Below, piece after piece: positions 33,801 through 42,000 of a DNA stretch of 64,000 nucleotides. The DNA comes from Xanthobacter sp. NM-25 (GTDB lineage: Bacteria > Pseudomonadota > Alphaproteobacteria > Rhizobiales > Xanthobacteraceae): positions 186,001 to 250,000 of the forward strand of contig NZ_JACBFS010000005.1 in the NCBI RefSeq assembly GCF_022138605.1. Direction: 5' to 3'. The notes under the pieces were generated by a model that saw only the letters and a program-made list of their open reading frames with translations, searched no databases and was not told the origin of the DNA. Every line of letters starts with the position of its first letter. The stretch's first letter is position 1. Position numbers and translations under genes: made by a program.

Positions 33801-35276
33801 ACGCAGGGTGAACGCCGTGTCGGCGAGGTCCGGCGCCGTGGGCGCATCCAGGTCCGCGGCGAGCGCCGTGGCGCTGCGCGACAGGGCGGCGGCGTCGCGG
33901 GCGGAGAGGGTGACCAGCTGCGGGCCGCCAGTGCCCGTCGACGGTGCCGGACGCTGGGGAGCCTCCTCCAGGATCACGTGTGCATTGGTTCCGCCGATGC
34001 CGAAGGAGCTGACGCCGGCGCGCCGGGCCTGCCCGCCACTCTCCCACGTGCGCAGATGGGTGTTGACGTAGAAGGGGCTCGCGGCGAAGTCGATGCGCGG
34101 ATTGGGCTGTTCGTAATGCAGGCTCGGGGGCAGTTGGCCCTGCCGCACCGCGAGCACCGCCTTGATGAAGCCGGTGACGCCGGCTGCGGTGTCCAGATGG
34201 CCGATATTGCTCTTCACCGAGCCCAGCGCGCAGAAGCCGCTGCGGGTGGTGTGCCGCCGGAAGGCCTGGGTCAAGGCGGCAACCTCGATCGGATCGCCGA
34301 GGGCGGTGCCGGTGCCATGGGCTTCCACATAGCCGATGCTGTCCGCGTTCACGCCGGCCATGGCCAGCGCATCGGCGATCACCGCCGCCTGGCTGTCCAC
34401 CTGCGGCGCGGTGAAACTCGCCTTCAGGGCACCATCATTGTTGATGGCCGAGCCGATGATGACCGCGTCGATGGCATCGCCGTCGGCCAGGGCATCGGCC
34501 AGCCGCTTGAGCACCACGATGCCCACGCCGCTGCCGGGAACCGTGCCTGCCGCGCTGGCGTCGAAGGCGCGGCAATGGCCATCGGGAGAGAGGATGCCGC
34601 CCTCCCGGGCGCGATAGCCCGATGCCTGCGACAGCGAGACCCCGCCGGCCAGGGCCATGTCGCAGTCGCCGGCGAGCAGGCTCTGCACCGCCAGATGCAC
34701 GGCCACCAGCGATGACGAACATGCGCTTTGAACCGTCACCGCCGGTCCGCGTAGGTCGAGCTTGAAGGCGGTGCGAGTGGCCAGGAAGTCCTTGTCGTTG
34801 GAGACGAACAGCTCGTAGGGGCTGACGGTGCCGCGGATCCGCGCGTTGTCGTGCAGGTTCAACAGGTAGGTGTTGATGCCCGCTGCCGCGAAGACGGCGG
34901 TGGCGCCTGGCCGCCGGCCCCCGGCATAGCCTGCGGTTTCCAACGCCGCCCAGGCACATTCGAGGAAGACGCGCTGCTGCGGATCGAGGATTTCCGCCTC
35001 GGCCGGGCTGTAGCCGAAGAATGCGGCGTCGAAGCGATCGGCCCCCTCCAGCGGTCCGCCCGCCGCGACAAAGTCGGGCAGGTCCAGTTGCGCTTCCGAC
35101 ACGCCGTTGGCTCGCAGCGCATCCCGGCTCCAGCGGGGAATGGAGTCGACACCGCCAAACAGGTTCTGCGCAAAGTCTCCCACGTTCTGCGCGCCGGGAA
35201 AGCGGCCTGCCATTCCGATGACGGCGACATGGTGTTCGCTGGCATCGGCATGAATGGGGGCGGACATGTCGTTCAT
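30852..35276 (-). CDS. Type I PKS: KS-AT-(inactive KR)-ACP
   Basis: A 1474-aa polyketide synthase module. KS has Cys186 in QSACSSS plus EAHGTGT and NIGHLD, all intact. AT has Ser623 in GHSIGEY and HAFH, the malonyl-CoA type. The ketoreductase-like region (about 1115-1300) is decayed: the NADPH loop reads MMGDLTGPVGQ instead of a GGxGGxG pattern, and the catalytic Tyr-x-x-x-Asn is YAATH with His for Asn. ACP has Ser1399. It should therefore leave a beta-keto group, a fitting substrate for the aminotransferase in the same operon. The ATG at 35276 is chosen; the longer frame from 35564 is low-complexity and overlaps the previous gene. Confidence 0.93.
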   Translation of the reverse strand: MNDMSAPIHADASEHHVAVIGMAGRFPGAQNVGDFAQNLFGGVDSIPRWSRDALRANGVSEAQLDLPDFVAAGGPLEGADRFDAAFFGYSPAEAEILDPQQRVFLECAWAALETAGYAGGRRPGATAVFAAAGINTYLLNLHDNARIRGTVSPYELFVSNDKDFLATRTAFKLDLRGPAVTVQSACSSSLVAVHLAVQSLLAGDCDMALAGGVSLSQASGYRAREGGILSPDGHCRAFDASAAGTVPGSGVGIVVLKRLADALADGDAIDAVIIGSAINNDGALKASFTAPQVDSQAAVIADALAMAGVNADSIGYVEAHGTGTALGDPIEVAALTQAFRRHTTRSGFCALGSVKSNIGHLDTAAGVTGFIKAVLAVRQGQLPPSLHYEQPNPRIDFAASPFYVNTHLRTWESGGQARRAGVSSFGIGGTNAHVILEEAPQRPAPSTGTGGPQLVTLSARDAAALSRSATALAADLDAPTAPDLADTAFTLRAGRTDFPHRQFVVASDAATAAARLRALSSFDETARGPEPEPVFLFPGQGTSYAAMGRSLHAGLPAFRMPFETCADRLDHLMGLDFRQHLFSGDDAIYRTDVAQPALFAVSYALARTWMAHGVAPRAMHGHSIGEYVAACLAGVFDLDAALALVVARGRLMQRAPAGAMLAIIHPDQEVEPWLSADIALAAANAPGLSVVSGARAAIADLQRRLKQDGVASRLLKTSHAFHSPMMGEAADAFRAVLRDIPLAPPRIPLISNVTGTWMTDEQATDPDYWVRHLLEPVRFEAGTRTLLSLPAPLFIEVGPGRTLSTLTAQTAPATVPCIATLGDEDRREEAEQVLTALGRCWQLNGALDLPAARGARRVPLPTYPFQGERFWVRPDEAAGPAAAEAPGPTLYRTTWHRQPPAAAKAAPLKGRVLIFDDGRIGTALAQILERTGAEPYRVIASDQFAEPDYRCFALRPGEPADYASLLATLAERGAPPDHLLFAWPLRPRPTATPLNADACAMLAVVTALAHDERHLSLTLLTRCAADVTGLEDLDAAQALVGGVMPVVGQEHPHLAWRHIDIEATDALPPEQVARHICDELGRDGRTVALRGPHRWLPEMERLEPSKADGQAGLLRNGVYAMMGDLTGPVGQAWRDGLSAWPGVRLALLQDSGAPSLETADTLRIPLNGTDTASLDAALDAVVAACGRVDGVFLSMPQSDRASAAPITALQDAHWQHNLDTLHAPLQALIAAAGRRRIGFCCIQSSLSVAVGGPSLAAYAATHQAMDLLVARQDRTGPTRWFAIGYPRVAPDAGGHPRAGAATAAAVSPATAWALTSSLIDAGCSGQTMLSANGRPFIGAVATAVEPIGATGGRSRPALATAFLAPRTPAEATVVEIFKELLGLERVGVNDGFYELGGHSLLAIRAVAKLRDAFPVDIAMRDLLFDNPTAAEIAATLTARIAENTDLHVLADLLDEVGSLSDDEVGRLIAGSDAR

Positions 35277-35317
35277 GAGCGAATTCCCTGCGGGGCCGAG
35301 GCGTGAACCTCGCGCGG

Positions 35318-35881
35318 TCACGAATGGAAGGGGCATCTCTTGCCGGCGGGATCGATCAGGCTCAGGCGGCCGCGCTCGAAACGGCGCAAGGTTTCCACCG
35401 CATGGCGATCGTCGTAGCGCAGGCTGCCGGCCTCGCTGCCCACGAACCGCGCGCAAATGCCCGTGTGGCTCTGCGCGAGGTGGCGATAGGCGGCCACAAA
35501 GCCGCCGTGGGCATCGGCCAGCTCTTCTGGAAGCTGCTCGAAGACCGGTCGCAGGTCCCGCCACACCCCCACCAGGACGGCATGCTCCCAGGACATCAGG
35601 CCGCTGAAATCATCGGACTCCACCGAGGGCTGCATCATGGATTGGCGGATGCTGTTCTCGTAGTCGTCCTTGGTGAAGCTGGCGGCCAGTTCCATGGAGG
35701 CCGCCGACGCGGTCAGCAGCGTGGCCGCCGCCGTCAGCTCCTCTGCGGCGGCGGCGCGCGATCCGCGCTCCAGCAGCAGGCGAAAGCGCCTGAGCGCGAC
35801 GATGAGACCCTGGACATTGAGGAAGAAGGCCCAGTGAAACTCACGCCAGATCGCGTAGGGAGACGGAGGCGCGCCACTCAT
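35318..35881 (-). CDS. Unknown helical protein B of a coupled pair, 187 aa
   Basis: I cannot assign this protein to a family. It is largely helical, with conserved-looking features such as EFHWAFFLN near the N-terminus, DDYENSIRQSMMQPS, GLMSWEHAVL, SHTGICARFVG and a terminal KRCPFHS. It has no signal peptide or membrane span. The ATG at 35881 overlaps the stop of the 194-aa gene upstream by ATGA, so the two are coupled and may form one enzyme. Their combined size (about 380 aa) and helical pattern vaguely recall heme enzymes of the TDO/IDO/PrnB group, but no diagnostic motif supports that. The longer frame from 36556 is a read-through in the wrong frame. Confidence 0.75.
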   Translation of the reverse strand: MSGAPPSPYAIWREFHWAFFLNVQGLIVALRRFRLLLERGSRAAAAEELTAAATLLTASAASMELAASFTKDDYENSIRQSMMQPSVESDDFSGLMSWEHAVLVGVWRDLRPVFEQLPEELADAHGGFVAAYRHLAQSHTGICARFVGSEAGSLRYDDRHAVETLRRFERGRLSLIDPAGKRCPFHS

Positions 35882-36462
35882 GCGAGAGGCTCCAGCCCGA
35901 AGGTTCTGGCCAGCAGATGAGTGTGGCACACGAACCCGTCGATCTGGCGGCGCACCTGGAGTGGGGCCAGATGATGGCTGCGCTCGAACAAGTGCGTCAC
36001 CGCCCGCGCGGTCTGCACCAGGCTGCGCACCATCGCGATCGCCGGCGTGTCGGACGACAGGCGGTTGACGCGGAAGTAGCGGTCGTAGTCCTTGGCCTGA
36101 AACGGCGTGAGCTGCAGGCCAGTGGTGTCGATCTCTGCCGGTGGACCGAGCGGCGGGGGGATGTCGCGCAGCAGCGCATCCAGCTGCTTCAGGCAGGCCG
36201 GGCGGTCGAGTTCCAGTGCCTTCAGCAGTCCGTGCAGCAGAGCGCGCAGGTGCCGGCTGTCCGCCTCGCCGAGGGTAGCTTCGGCCACCAGCTTGTCCGG
36301 CAGCGGCAGATCGAGCCAAGGGTCGTGTCGGGCCGCGGCGTCCGCCGCGGGCGGCGGGGCAGCTCTCACCGGGGTCGGGGTGCCCGGGGCTTGCGGCTCG
36401 GAGCGCCGGGCATCGGGGAGGTCGGCGGCCAGCGGCGCCGACGTGTCCAGAGATCTGTCCAA
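35878..36462 (-). CDS. Unknown helical protein A of a coupled pair, 194 aa, TTG start
   Basis: An unrecognised protein. After a proline/alanine-rich N-terminus (about 45 residues) it is helical, with LTPFQAKDYDRYFRVNRLS, SLVQTARAVTHLFERSHHLAP and VCHTHLLARTFGL. Several histidines cluster in the last third. No ATG fits; a TTG at 36462 has a good AGGAG 8 nt upstream and starts 5 nt after mbtH. The frame itself stays open to 36723, but the upstream part is the mbtH gene in another frame. It ends in an ATGA overlap with protein B. It is probably a tailoring enzyme subunit of the cluster. Confidence 0.7.
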   Translation of the reverse strand: MDRSLDTSAPLAADLPDARRSEPQAPGTPTPVRAAPPPAADAAARHDPWLDLPLPDKLVAEATLGEADSRHLRALLHGLLKALELDRPACLKQLDALLRDIPPPLGPPAEIDTTGLQLTPFQAKDYDRYFRVNRLSSDTPAIAMVRSLVQTARAVTHLFERSHHLAPLQVRRQIDGFVCHTHLLARTFGLEPLA

Positions 36463-36467
36463 GGCGC

Positions 36468-36707
36468 CTACTCCTGCCGGGAGGGTGCGGCGGGCAGGGC
36501 CCCGTCCATGAGGCGGCGCAGAGCCAGCGGCCGCATGTCGGTCCACACCTCGCCAATATGGTCGAGACAGGCCTGTTTGGGCCCGGAGAACCCGCCGTCG
36601 CGCCAGCCGGAGGGGATGTCCTTGTAGGTCGGCCAGATCGAATAGCGTTCCTCGTCGCTGATTACGACGCGGTAGTTCGGCTCGTCGGCTTGATCCGGAG
36701 TGCTCAT
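36468..36707 (-). CDS. MbtH-family NRPS accessory protein
   Basis: A 79-aa protein that binds and activates adenylation domains. The whole family signature is present: NYRVVISDEERYSIWP, then IPSGWRDGGFSGPKQACLDHI and VWTDMRPLALRR, with the three conserved tryptophans. The ATG at 36707 overlaps the aminotransferase stop by ATGA. It is likely needed by one or more of the five adenylation domains in the cluster. Confidence 0.95.
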   Translation of the reverse strand: MSTPDQADEPNYRVVISDEERYSIWPTYKDIPSGWRDGGFSGPKQACLDHIGEVWTDMRPLALRRLMDGALPAAPSRQE

Positions 36708-38161
36708 GGTGTGTGTGCTCCATCGGCGAGAGGAAGGAGACCGAGGCCCGCGAGGGACTGGAGGCTCTGGCAGAAGGCGTCGTGGATGGTGTCGATGTCC
36801 GCGTCGCCGTGCGCCGTCGACAGGAAGCCGCCTCTGTCGCCGCCGCGCAGATGAATACCCGCGGTGAGCAGCAGCAGCGACATCAGGTTCAGGGCGAGGG
36901 GCGGCACCCGGCTGCGGCCCGCCGCCAGGACGAAGAACGAGCCGAAGTGCGTGAACACCACCGGCAGCTTGGCCTTGGCCAGGGACTGGTTGAGCCGCGT
37001 CACCAGGGCGCCGGTCCGGGCGTTCAACTGCTCCTGCAGAGCTGGTCCCTGTTCGAGCATGTGGCGGGCCGCAGCACGGGCTGCCGCGAGGGCGAGGGGG
37101 TGCCGGCAATAGGTGCCGGCGACGAAGGTGGGGGTGACCCGTGGCGCGGAGGCATCGCCATAGTCCCAGTCTCCGCCGTCGACATGATCCATGAAGCGGC
37201 TGCTGCCGGCGATCAGGGCCAGCGGCATCCCGCCGCCGGCGATCTTGCCGTAGGTCGCAATGTCCGCCTTTACCCCGAAATGCGCTTGGGCCCCGCCCGG
37301 CGCCACCCGAAAGCCGCTGATCATCTCATCGAAAATCAGCGCCGTGCCGGTCTGCTCGGTGATGGCGCGCAGGGTGCTCAGGAAGGCGCGCGGCTGGAGA
37401 TCGATGTTGCGGCTCTGTACCGGTTCCACCAGAACCGCTGCGATCTGCCGGCCCTTCCGGCGCAGCAGGTCCAGCGATCGCGGATCGGCATAGTCCAGCA
37501 GGACGACATCGCGCGCACCGGCCGGCGGGATGCCGGTAAAGGCCGGCATGGCGCGGTACGCCATCCACCGCCGCGCCAGCGGGGGCATCACGCGCCGCAG
37601 GGCTCCCGGCGCGTCGCCGAAGGTCGCGGGGCGGTTGAGCACCTGGTCGCAATGGCCGTGATAGGAGCCGGTGAAAATGGCGATCCGGCTGCGTCCGGTG
37701 GCGGCGCGGGCGATGCGCAGGGCGGTCATCACCGCCTCGGTGCCGGTGTTGCTGAAGGTCACCCGTTCGTGGCCGGTCAGGCGGCAGAACATCTCCGCCG
37801 TCTCGCTGGCGAGGTCCGACTGCGGGCCCAGGGCGAAACCCTTGGCCAGCTGCTCCTCGATCGCCTGCCGGATGAACGGTGGGTTGTGGCCGAACAGATT
37901 GATGCCCATGCCCATGAGAATGTCGACATAGCGGTGGCCGTCGGCGTCCCACAGGTACGGCCCCTCGGCGCGGGTGGCGACCAGCGGATAGAGCGCCTCC
38001 TTGGCGAGCTGGGAGAACGGCACGCCAATCCCGCTCTTGTCGGCGAGGACCCGCCGGTTGGCGGCGCTTGCCGCCTTGGACTGCAGCGTGCGCCGGTTGA
38101 ATGCGGCGATGATGGACGTTGCGGCCGCCGCCGGCGTCGGGGTGTCGGCGCGGGCGTTCAT
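36704..38161 (-). CDS. Class III PLP aminotransferase (GSA/AMT-like)
   Basis: A 485-aa PLP enzyme of the glutamate-1-semialdehyde aminomutase-like group. The PLP lysine is K306 in ATYGKIAGGG; FDEMISGFR carries the pyridine-nitrogen aspartate; SNTGTEAV and SYHGH are phosphate- and substrate-site motifs. Close relatives embedded in hybrid NRPS-PKS lines (AMT domains) convert a beta-ketoacyl thioester on an ACP to a beta-amino one. Here it is a separate protein, and the operon PKS lacks a working ketoreductase, so a beta-amino group in the product is plausible. It overlaps the methyltransferase and mbtH genes by 4 nt each. Confidence 0.92.
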   Translation of the reverse strand: MNARADTPTPAAAATSIIAAFNRRTLQSKAASAANRRVLADKSGIGVPFSQLAKEALYPLVATRAEGPYLWDADGHRYVDILMGMGINLFGHNPPFIRQAIEEQLAKGFALGPQSDLASETAEMFCRLTGHERVTFSNTGTEAVMTALRIARAATGRSRIAIFTGSYHGHCDQVLNRPATFGDAPGALRRVMPPLARRWMAYRAMPAFTGIPPAGARDVVLLDYADPRSLDLLRRKGRQIAAVLVEPVQSRNIDLQPRAFLSTLRAITEQTGTALIFDEMISGFRVAPGGAQAHFGVKADIATYGKIAGGGMPLALIAGSSRFMDHVDGGDWDYGDASAPRVTPTFVAGTYCRHPLALAAARAAARHMLEQGPALQEQLNARTGALVTRLNQSLAKAKLPVVFTHFGSFFVLAAGRSRVPPLALNLMSLLLLTAGIHLRGGDRGGFLSTAHGDADIDTIHDAFCQSLQSLAGLGLLPLADGAHTP

Positions 38162-39072
38162 CGGGCGGCCGCCTGTGTCATCGCCCGCGGGGCTGGGGTG
38201 GCGATTTCAGGCGAGGTGGTCGTCGCGTTGGCGACCTTGCGGCAGAGGAAATAGGCCGCGTGCTGGTCGTCGATGGCGCCGCCGCCGGTGCTCCGCAGTT
38301 CCGGCTCGAAGCCGCATGCGCCCAGCAGCTCCGTCATGGCGTCGAGATCGTGCCCCCAGACGGTATTCGCCACCGAGTGCCGCTCCCAGTCGGGGCAAAG
38401 GCTGCCGTAGCGGGCCAGCAGCGCGAGGCGGGAGCGGCGCAGAGCCTTGCCCCGGGTGACGCGGGCGATCACGCTCCCGAGGGGCAAGCGTCTCGCGTTC
38501 CGGGGTCGCCGGTAGATGTCGACGGTGAAGGTGCCGCGGCCGGCCGCAGGGTCATAATCCGGGGTGATCAGCCAGGCATAGTCGGCGTGCAGTTCGCCTT
38601 CGGTGGGCCGTCCCCGCCAGTGGCGGGACATCTGGGCGGGATGGTTGACGTCGAAAATGAACAGGCCGTCGGGCACGAGGGCGGCGTTGGCGCTGGTGAA
38701 TACGCCGCACAGGTCCTCCAGCGCGGCCATGTGGTTGAGGGATGCGCTGGTGCACAGAATGGCGTGAAAGGGGGCGTCGAACGCAAAGGCGCGGGCATCA
38801 CCCTGCACGAAGGTGGCGGTGGGGGCGTTCTGGCGCGCATGGCGCAGCATATCCGCAGAGCCATCGAAGCCGGTGACGGCATAGCCGCGCTCGGCCAGGC
38901 GCCCGGCCAATTGGCCTGTGCCACAGCACAGATCGAGGATCCGGCCGCCGGCAGGGAGATGGGGAAGAACGATCCGCGCGATGGGGCCGATCTTGTGTGC
39001 CACATATCTCGGGCCCAGGGTCTGATTGTAGAGCCACGCCCAATCATCATAAGTCTTGGCTTGCTCAAGCAT
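38158..39072 (-). CDS. Class I SAM-dependent methyltransferase
   Basis: A 304-aa cytosolic methyltransferase with motif I ILDLCCGTG at residues 45-53, FDGSADML after strand 2, VQGDARAF (motif II region) and FIFDVNHP. It is a free-standing enzyme, so it probably methylates a carrier-bound or released intermediate; whether at N, O or C cannot be told. It overlaps the NRPS upstream by 8 nt and the aminotransferase by 4 nt. Confidence 0.9.
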   Translation of the reverse strand: MLEQAKTYDDWAWLYNQTLGPRYVAHKIGPIARIVLPHLPAGGRILDLCCGTGQLAGRLAERGYAVTGFDGSADMLRHARQNAPTATFVQGDARAFAFDAPFHAILCTSASLNHMAALEDLCGVFTSANAALVPDGLFIFDVNHPAQMSRHWRGRPTEGELHADYAWLITPDYDPAAGRGTFTVDIYRRPRNARRLPLGSVIARVTRGKALRRSRLALLARYGSLCPDWERHSVANTVWGHDLDAMTELLGACGFEPELRSTGGGAIDDQHAAYFLCRKVANATTTSPEIATPAPRAMTQAAAR

Positions 39073-42000
39073 GGATCAAACTGGCCTCGGCTGCGGGATT
39101 TAGCGCGCCTGCCCGGATGAAGGCGCGCAGATACTTGCGGAATAGCGCGGTATCGAGCGCCGGTTCGGTGAAGGGCGCGTTGGCGAGGGCCGCAGCGGCG
39201 CGGCGCCGATCGATGGGTGCGAGCGCCCTGCCGGCGGTCTCCCCGGCCGCCGCGGCGGCCTGCTCGAACAGGCCCATGAGCGGGTAGAGCGGGTGGCTGG
39301 GATCCTCGCGCGCGATACGTTTCAGGGTCGCCCGCCAGGCCGCGCGCGGCACGCGCTCAAGCGACAGACCTTCCAATGCGCAGGCCTCGAAGAGGCGTGC
39401 CGAGGAGACCGGAGCAGAATGGGTGAGGTGGAAGGTCTGCCCCGCCGAAGTCGGCTGGTCGGCCAGCGCGACGATCGCCCGGGCCACATGGTCCACCGGC
39501 AGCATCTCCAGCATGGTGTCGCCGGCCGGCGCGGCGCCGCAGCGCAGGTAGCCCTGCATCAGACGGCAGAGAATGTCCGCGCCGTTGAATGCGCCCGTTT
39601 CGCTGTCGCCGGAGATCGCGCCGGGCCGGAAGATGGTGACCGGCAGCCCCCGCTGGCGGATCTCCTCGGCGAGATGCTCGCACACCCATTTGCTGCGGTT
39701 GTAGCCGCCGATTGGTGGGGGAAAGGCACTGATACCGTCACTTTCGAGAATGGGCCCCGTCGCACCGCGCCGGGTCAAGGCGCTGAGGGAAGAGACCAGG
39801 TGCAGGGGCCGCCCCGTGCCGGCACAGGCCAGCCGGATGATCTCCCGGGTGCCGTCCACATTGATGGCCCGCAGCCGCTCATAGGGAAAAAGGTGATGCA
39901 CCTCGGCGCCATTGTGCAGGATGGCGTCCATGGTGCCGGCCAGATGCGCGCGGGTGCCGGCGGAAAGGCCCAGGTCCGGCAGGGCGAGATCGCCCTGCAC
40001 CACATGCAGACGTTCGGCCAGCGCCTCCTGCCACAGGCCATAGCGATCGAGGGCGGCCCGCAGGCGCTCGCGGCCACCGGTGCCGCGCACCAGGCACCAG
40101 ACCTGGCGCGCCTCGTCGCGCAGCAGTTCGCGCAGCAGGTAGGCGCCGAGAAAGCCGGTTGCTCCCGTCAGCAGAACCTGGCGGGGTGGATGGACGCTCC
40201 GCACACCGGCAGGAGGGCGGAGCGACGTGTCGAGGCGGATGTCAGCGTGCAGCGGCTCATCCTGCGGCGGCGATGCCGGGGGCACGGAGAGGGTACGCCG
40301 GGCCACCTGCGCGGCCAGCGCCTCCACGGTGGGGGCCTCGAAGAGATCGAGAACCCCGAGCTCCAGCGCGAACCGCTCCCGGGCGCGGCTCACGAGCCGG
40401 GTGGCCAGCAGCGAATGGCCGCCGAGGGTGAAGAAGTCATCCTCGGCGCGGATCGAGGCGAGGCCGAGCACCTCCTGGAAGGCGCCGGCAATGGCCGTCT
40501 CCAGGGGGCCGTTCGGTGCCCGGCCGGCGCTCGCATGCGCCATATCCGGCGCAGGCAGCGCCTTGGTGTCGATCTTGCCGTTGACCGTCAGTGGCAGGCT
40601 GTCGAGCCAGACGAATGCCGCCGGCATCAGGAACCGGGGCAGGCGCTCGGCCAGCCAGGCGCGCAGCGCCGCGGGTGCCGGCGGGAACGCGGCCTTCGCC
40701 ACGCCGTAGGCGACGATTTGTGCGCTCCCCGCTACGTCGGCGCGGATGGCGACCGCCGCTCCCGCCACCTCGGGATGGCTGAGGAGGATGGCGGCTAGCT
40801 CGCCCGGCTCGATGCGGTAGCCGCGAATCTTCACCTGGTCGTCGAGGCGCCCGAGCACGCGAATGCGCCCGTCCGGCAGCCGGCAGGCCCGGTCGCCCGT
40901 GCGGTAGAGAACGCCGGACGTGCCCGGCGGTCGGAAGGGGTCTGGAACGAAACGCTCCGCCGTCAGGGCAGCGCGCCCCAGGTAGCCTCGGGCGATGCCC
41001 ACCCCGCCGATGTGCAGCTCCCCCGGCACCCCTACCGGCAACGGTTCGAGGTTGGCGTCGAGCACATGCAGATGCTTGTTGGCGGCCGGGCTCAGTGTGG
41101 CGTCGAGCGGATGCCCGTTTCCGCAATTGACCATGCTGGCGTTCACCGTCGTCTCGGTGGGGCCATAGGCGTTGATGAAGTGGTGTTGGCCACTCCAGCG
41201 CGCAATCAGCTCCGGCGATGGCGCTTCGCCGCCCACCAGCACCGTCCGCAGCATCGGATAGTCGCCCGGCGGCAGCGCCAGCAGCGCCGATGGCGTCATG
41301 GTCACGTGGGTCACACCGTGCGCGCGGAGCCGTGCGGCCAGCGTGGGGCCAGGCAGCAGGTCTTCGGCGGTGAGCAGCAGCAGGCAGGCGCCGGCGCCCA
41401 GGCTCATCACCAGCTCCGGGATGGAAGCATCGAAGCTGAAGCTGAAGAACTGCAGCACGCGGTCGCCAGGGCGGACGTCACAGCAGCGGATCTTGTCGGT
41501 GGTCAGGTTGGCCAGCCCGCCATGCTCCACCAGCACGCCCTTGGGCCGGCCTGTGGAGCCCGAGGTGTAGATCAGATAGGCCACATGACGCGGGTGCGAG
41601 ACGGGCGCGGGATTGGTCTGCGGCGCCTGCTGCGGCCAGTCGGTATCGAGACTGATCCGCGAGGTACCTTCCGGCAACCGTATGGCGCTGTGGGACAGGA
41701 TGAGCCCTGCACCGGAATCTGCCAGCATGTAGGCGATGCGTTCGGTGGGATAGGCCGGATCCAGGGGCAGGTAGGCGGCGCCGGCCTTCAGCACGGCGAG
41801 CCAGGCCGCGACCATGTCGAAGCCGCGCTCAAGGGCGATGGCGACCACGCTCTCCGGCCCTACGCCTCGCCCGCGCAGCATGTGCGCCAGCTGGTTGGCG
41901 CGGCGGTTGAGCGCGTCATAGCTCAGGTTTCGCGTGCCGTCGGCGGTGGTCTGGAGCAGCGCGGCGGCTTCCGGCGCCCGCGCCACCTGGCGCTCGAACA

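Noticed and set aside
35882..36556. 412-aa fusion frame running into protein B
   Set aside because: The upstream part is protein A and MbtH read in the wrong frame; the ATGA overlap defines the real start of protein B.
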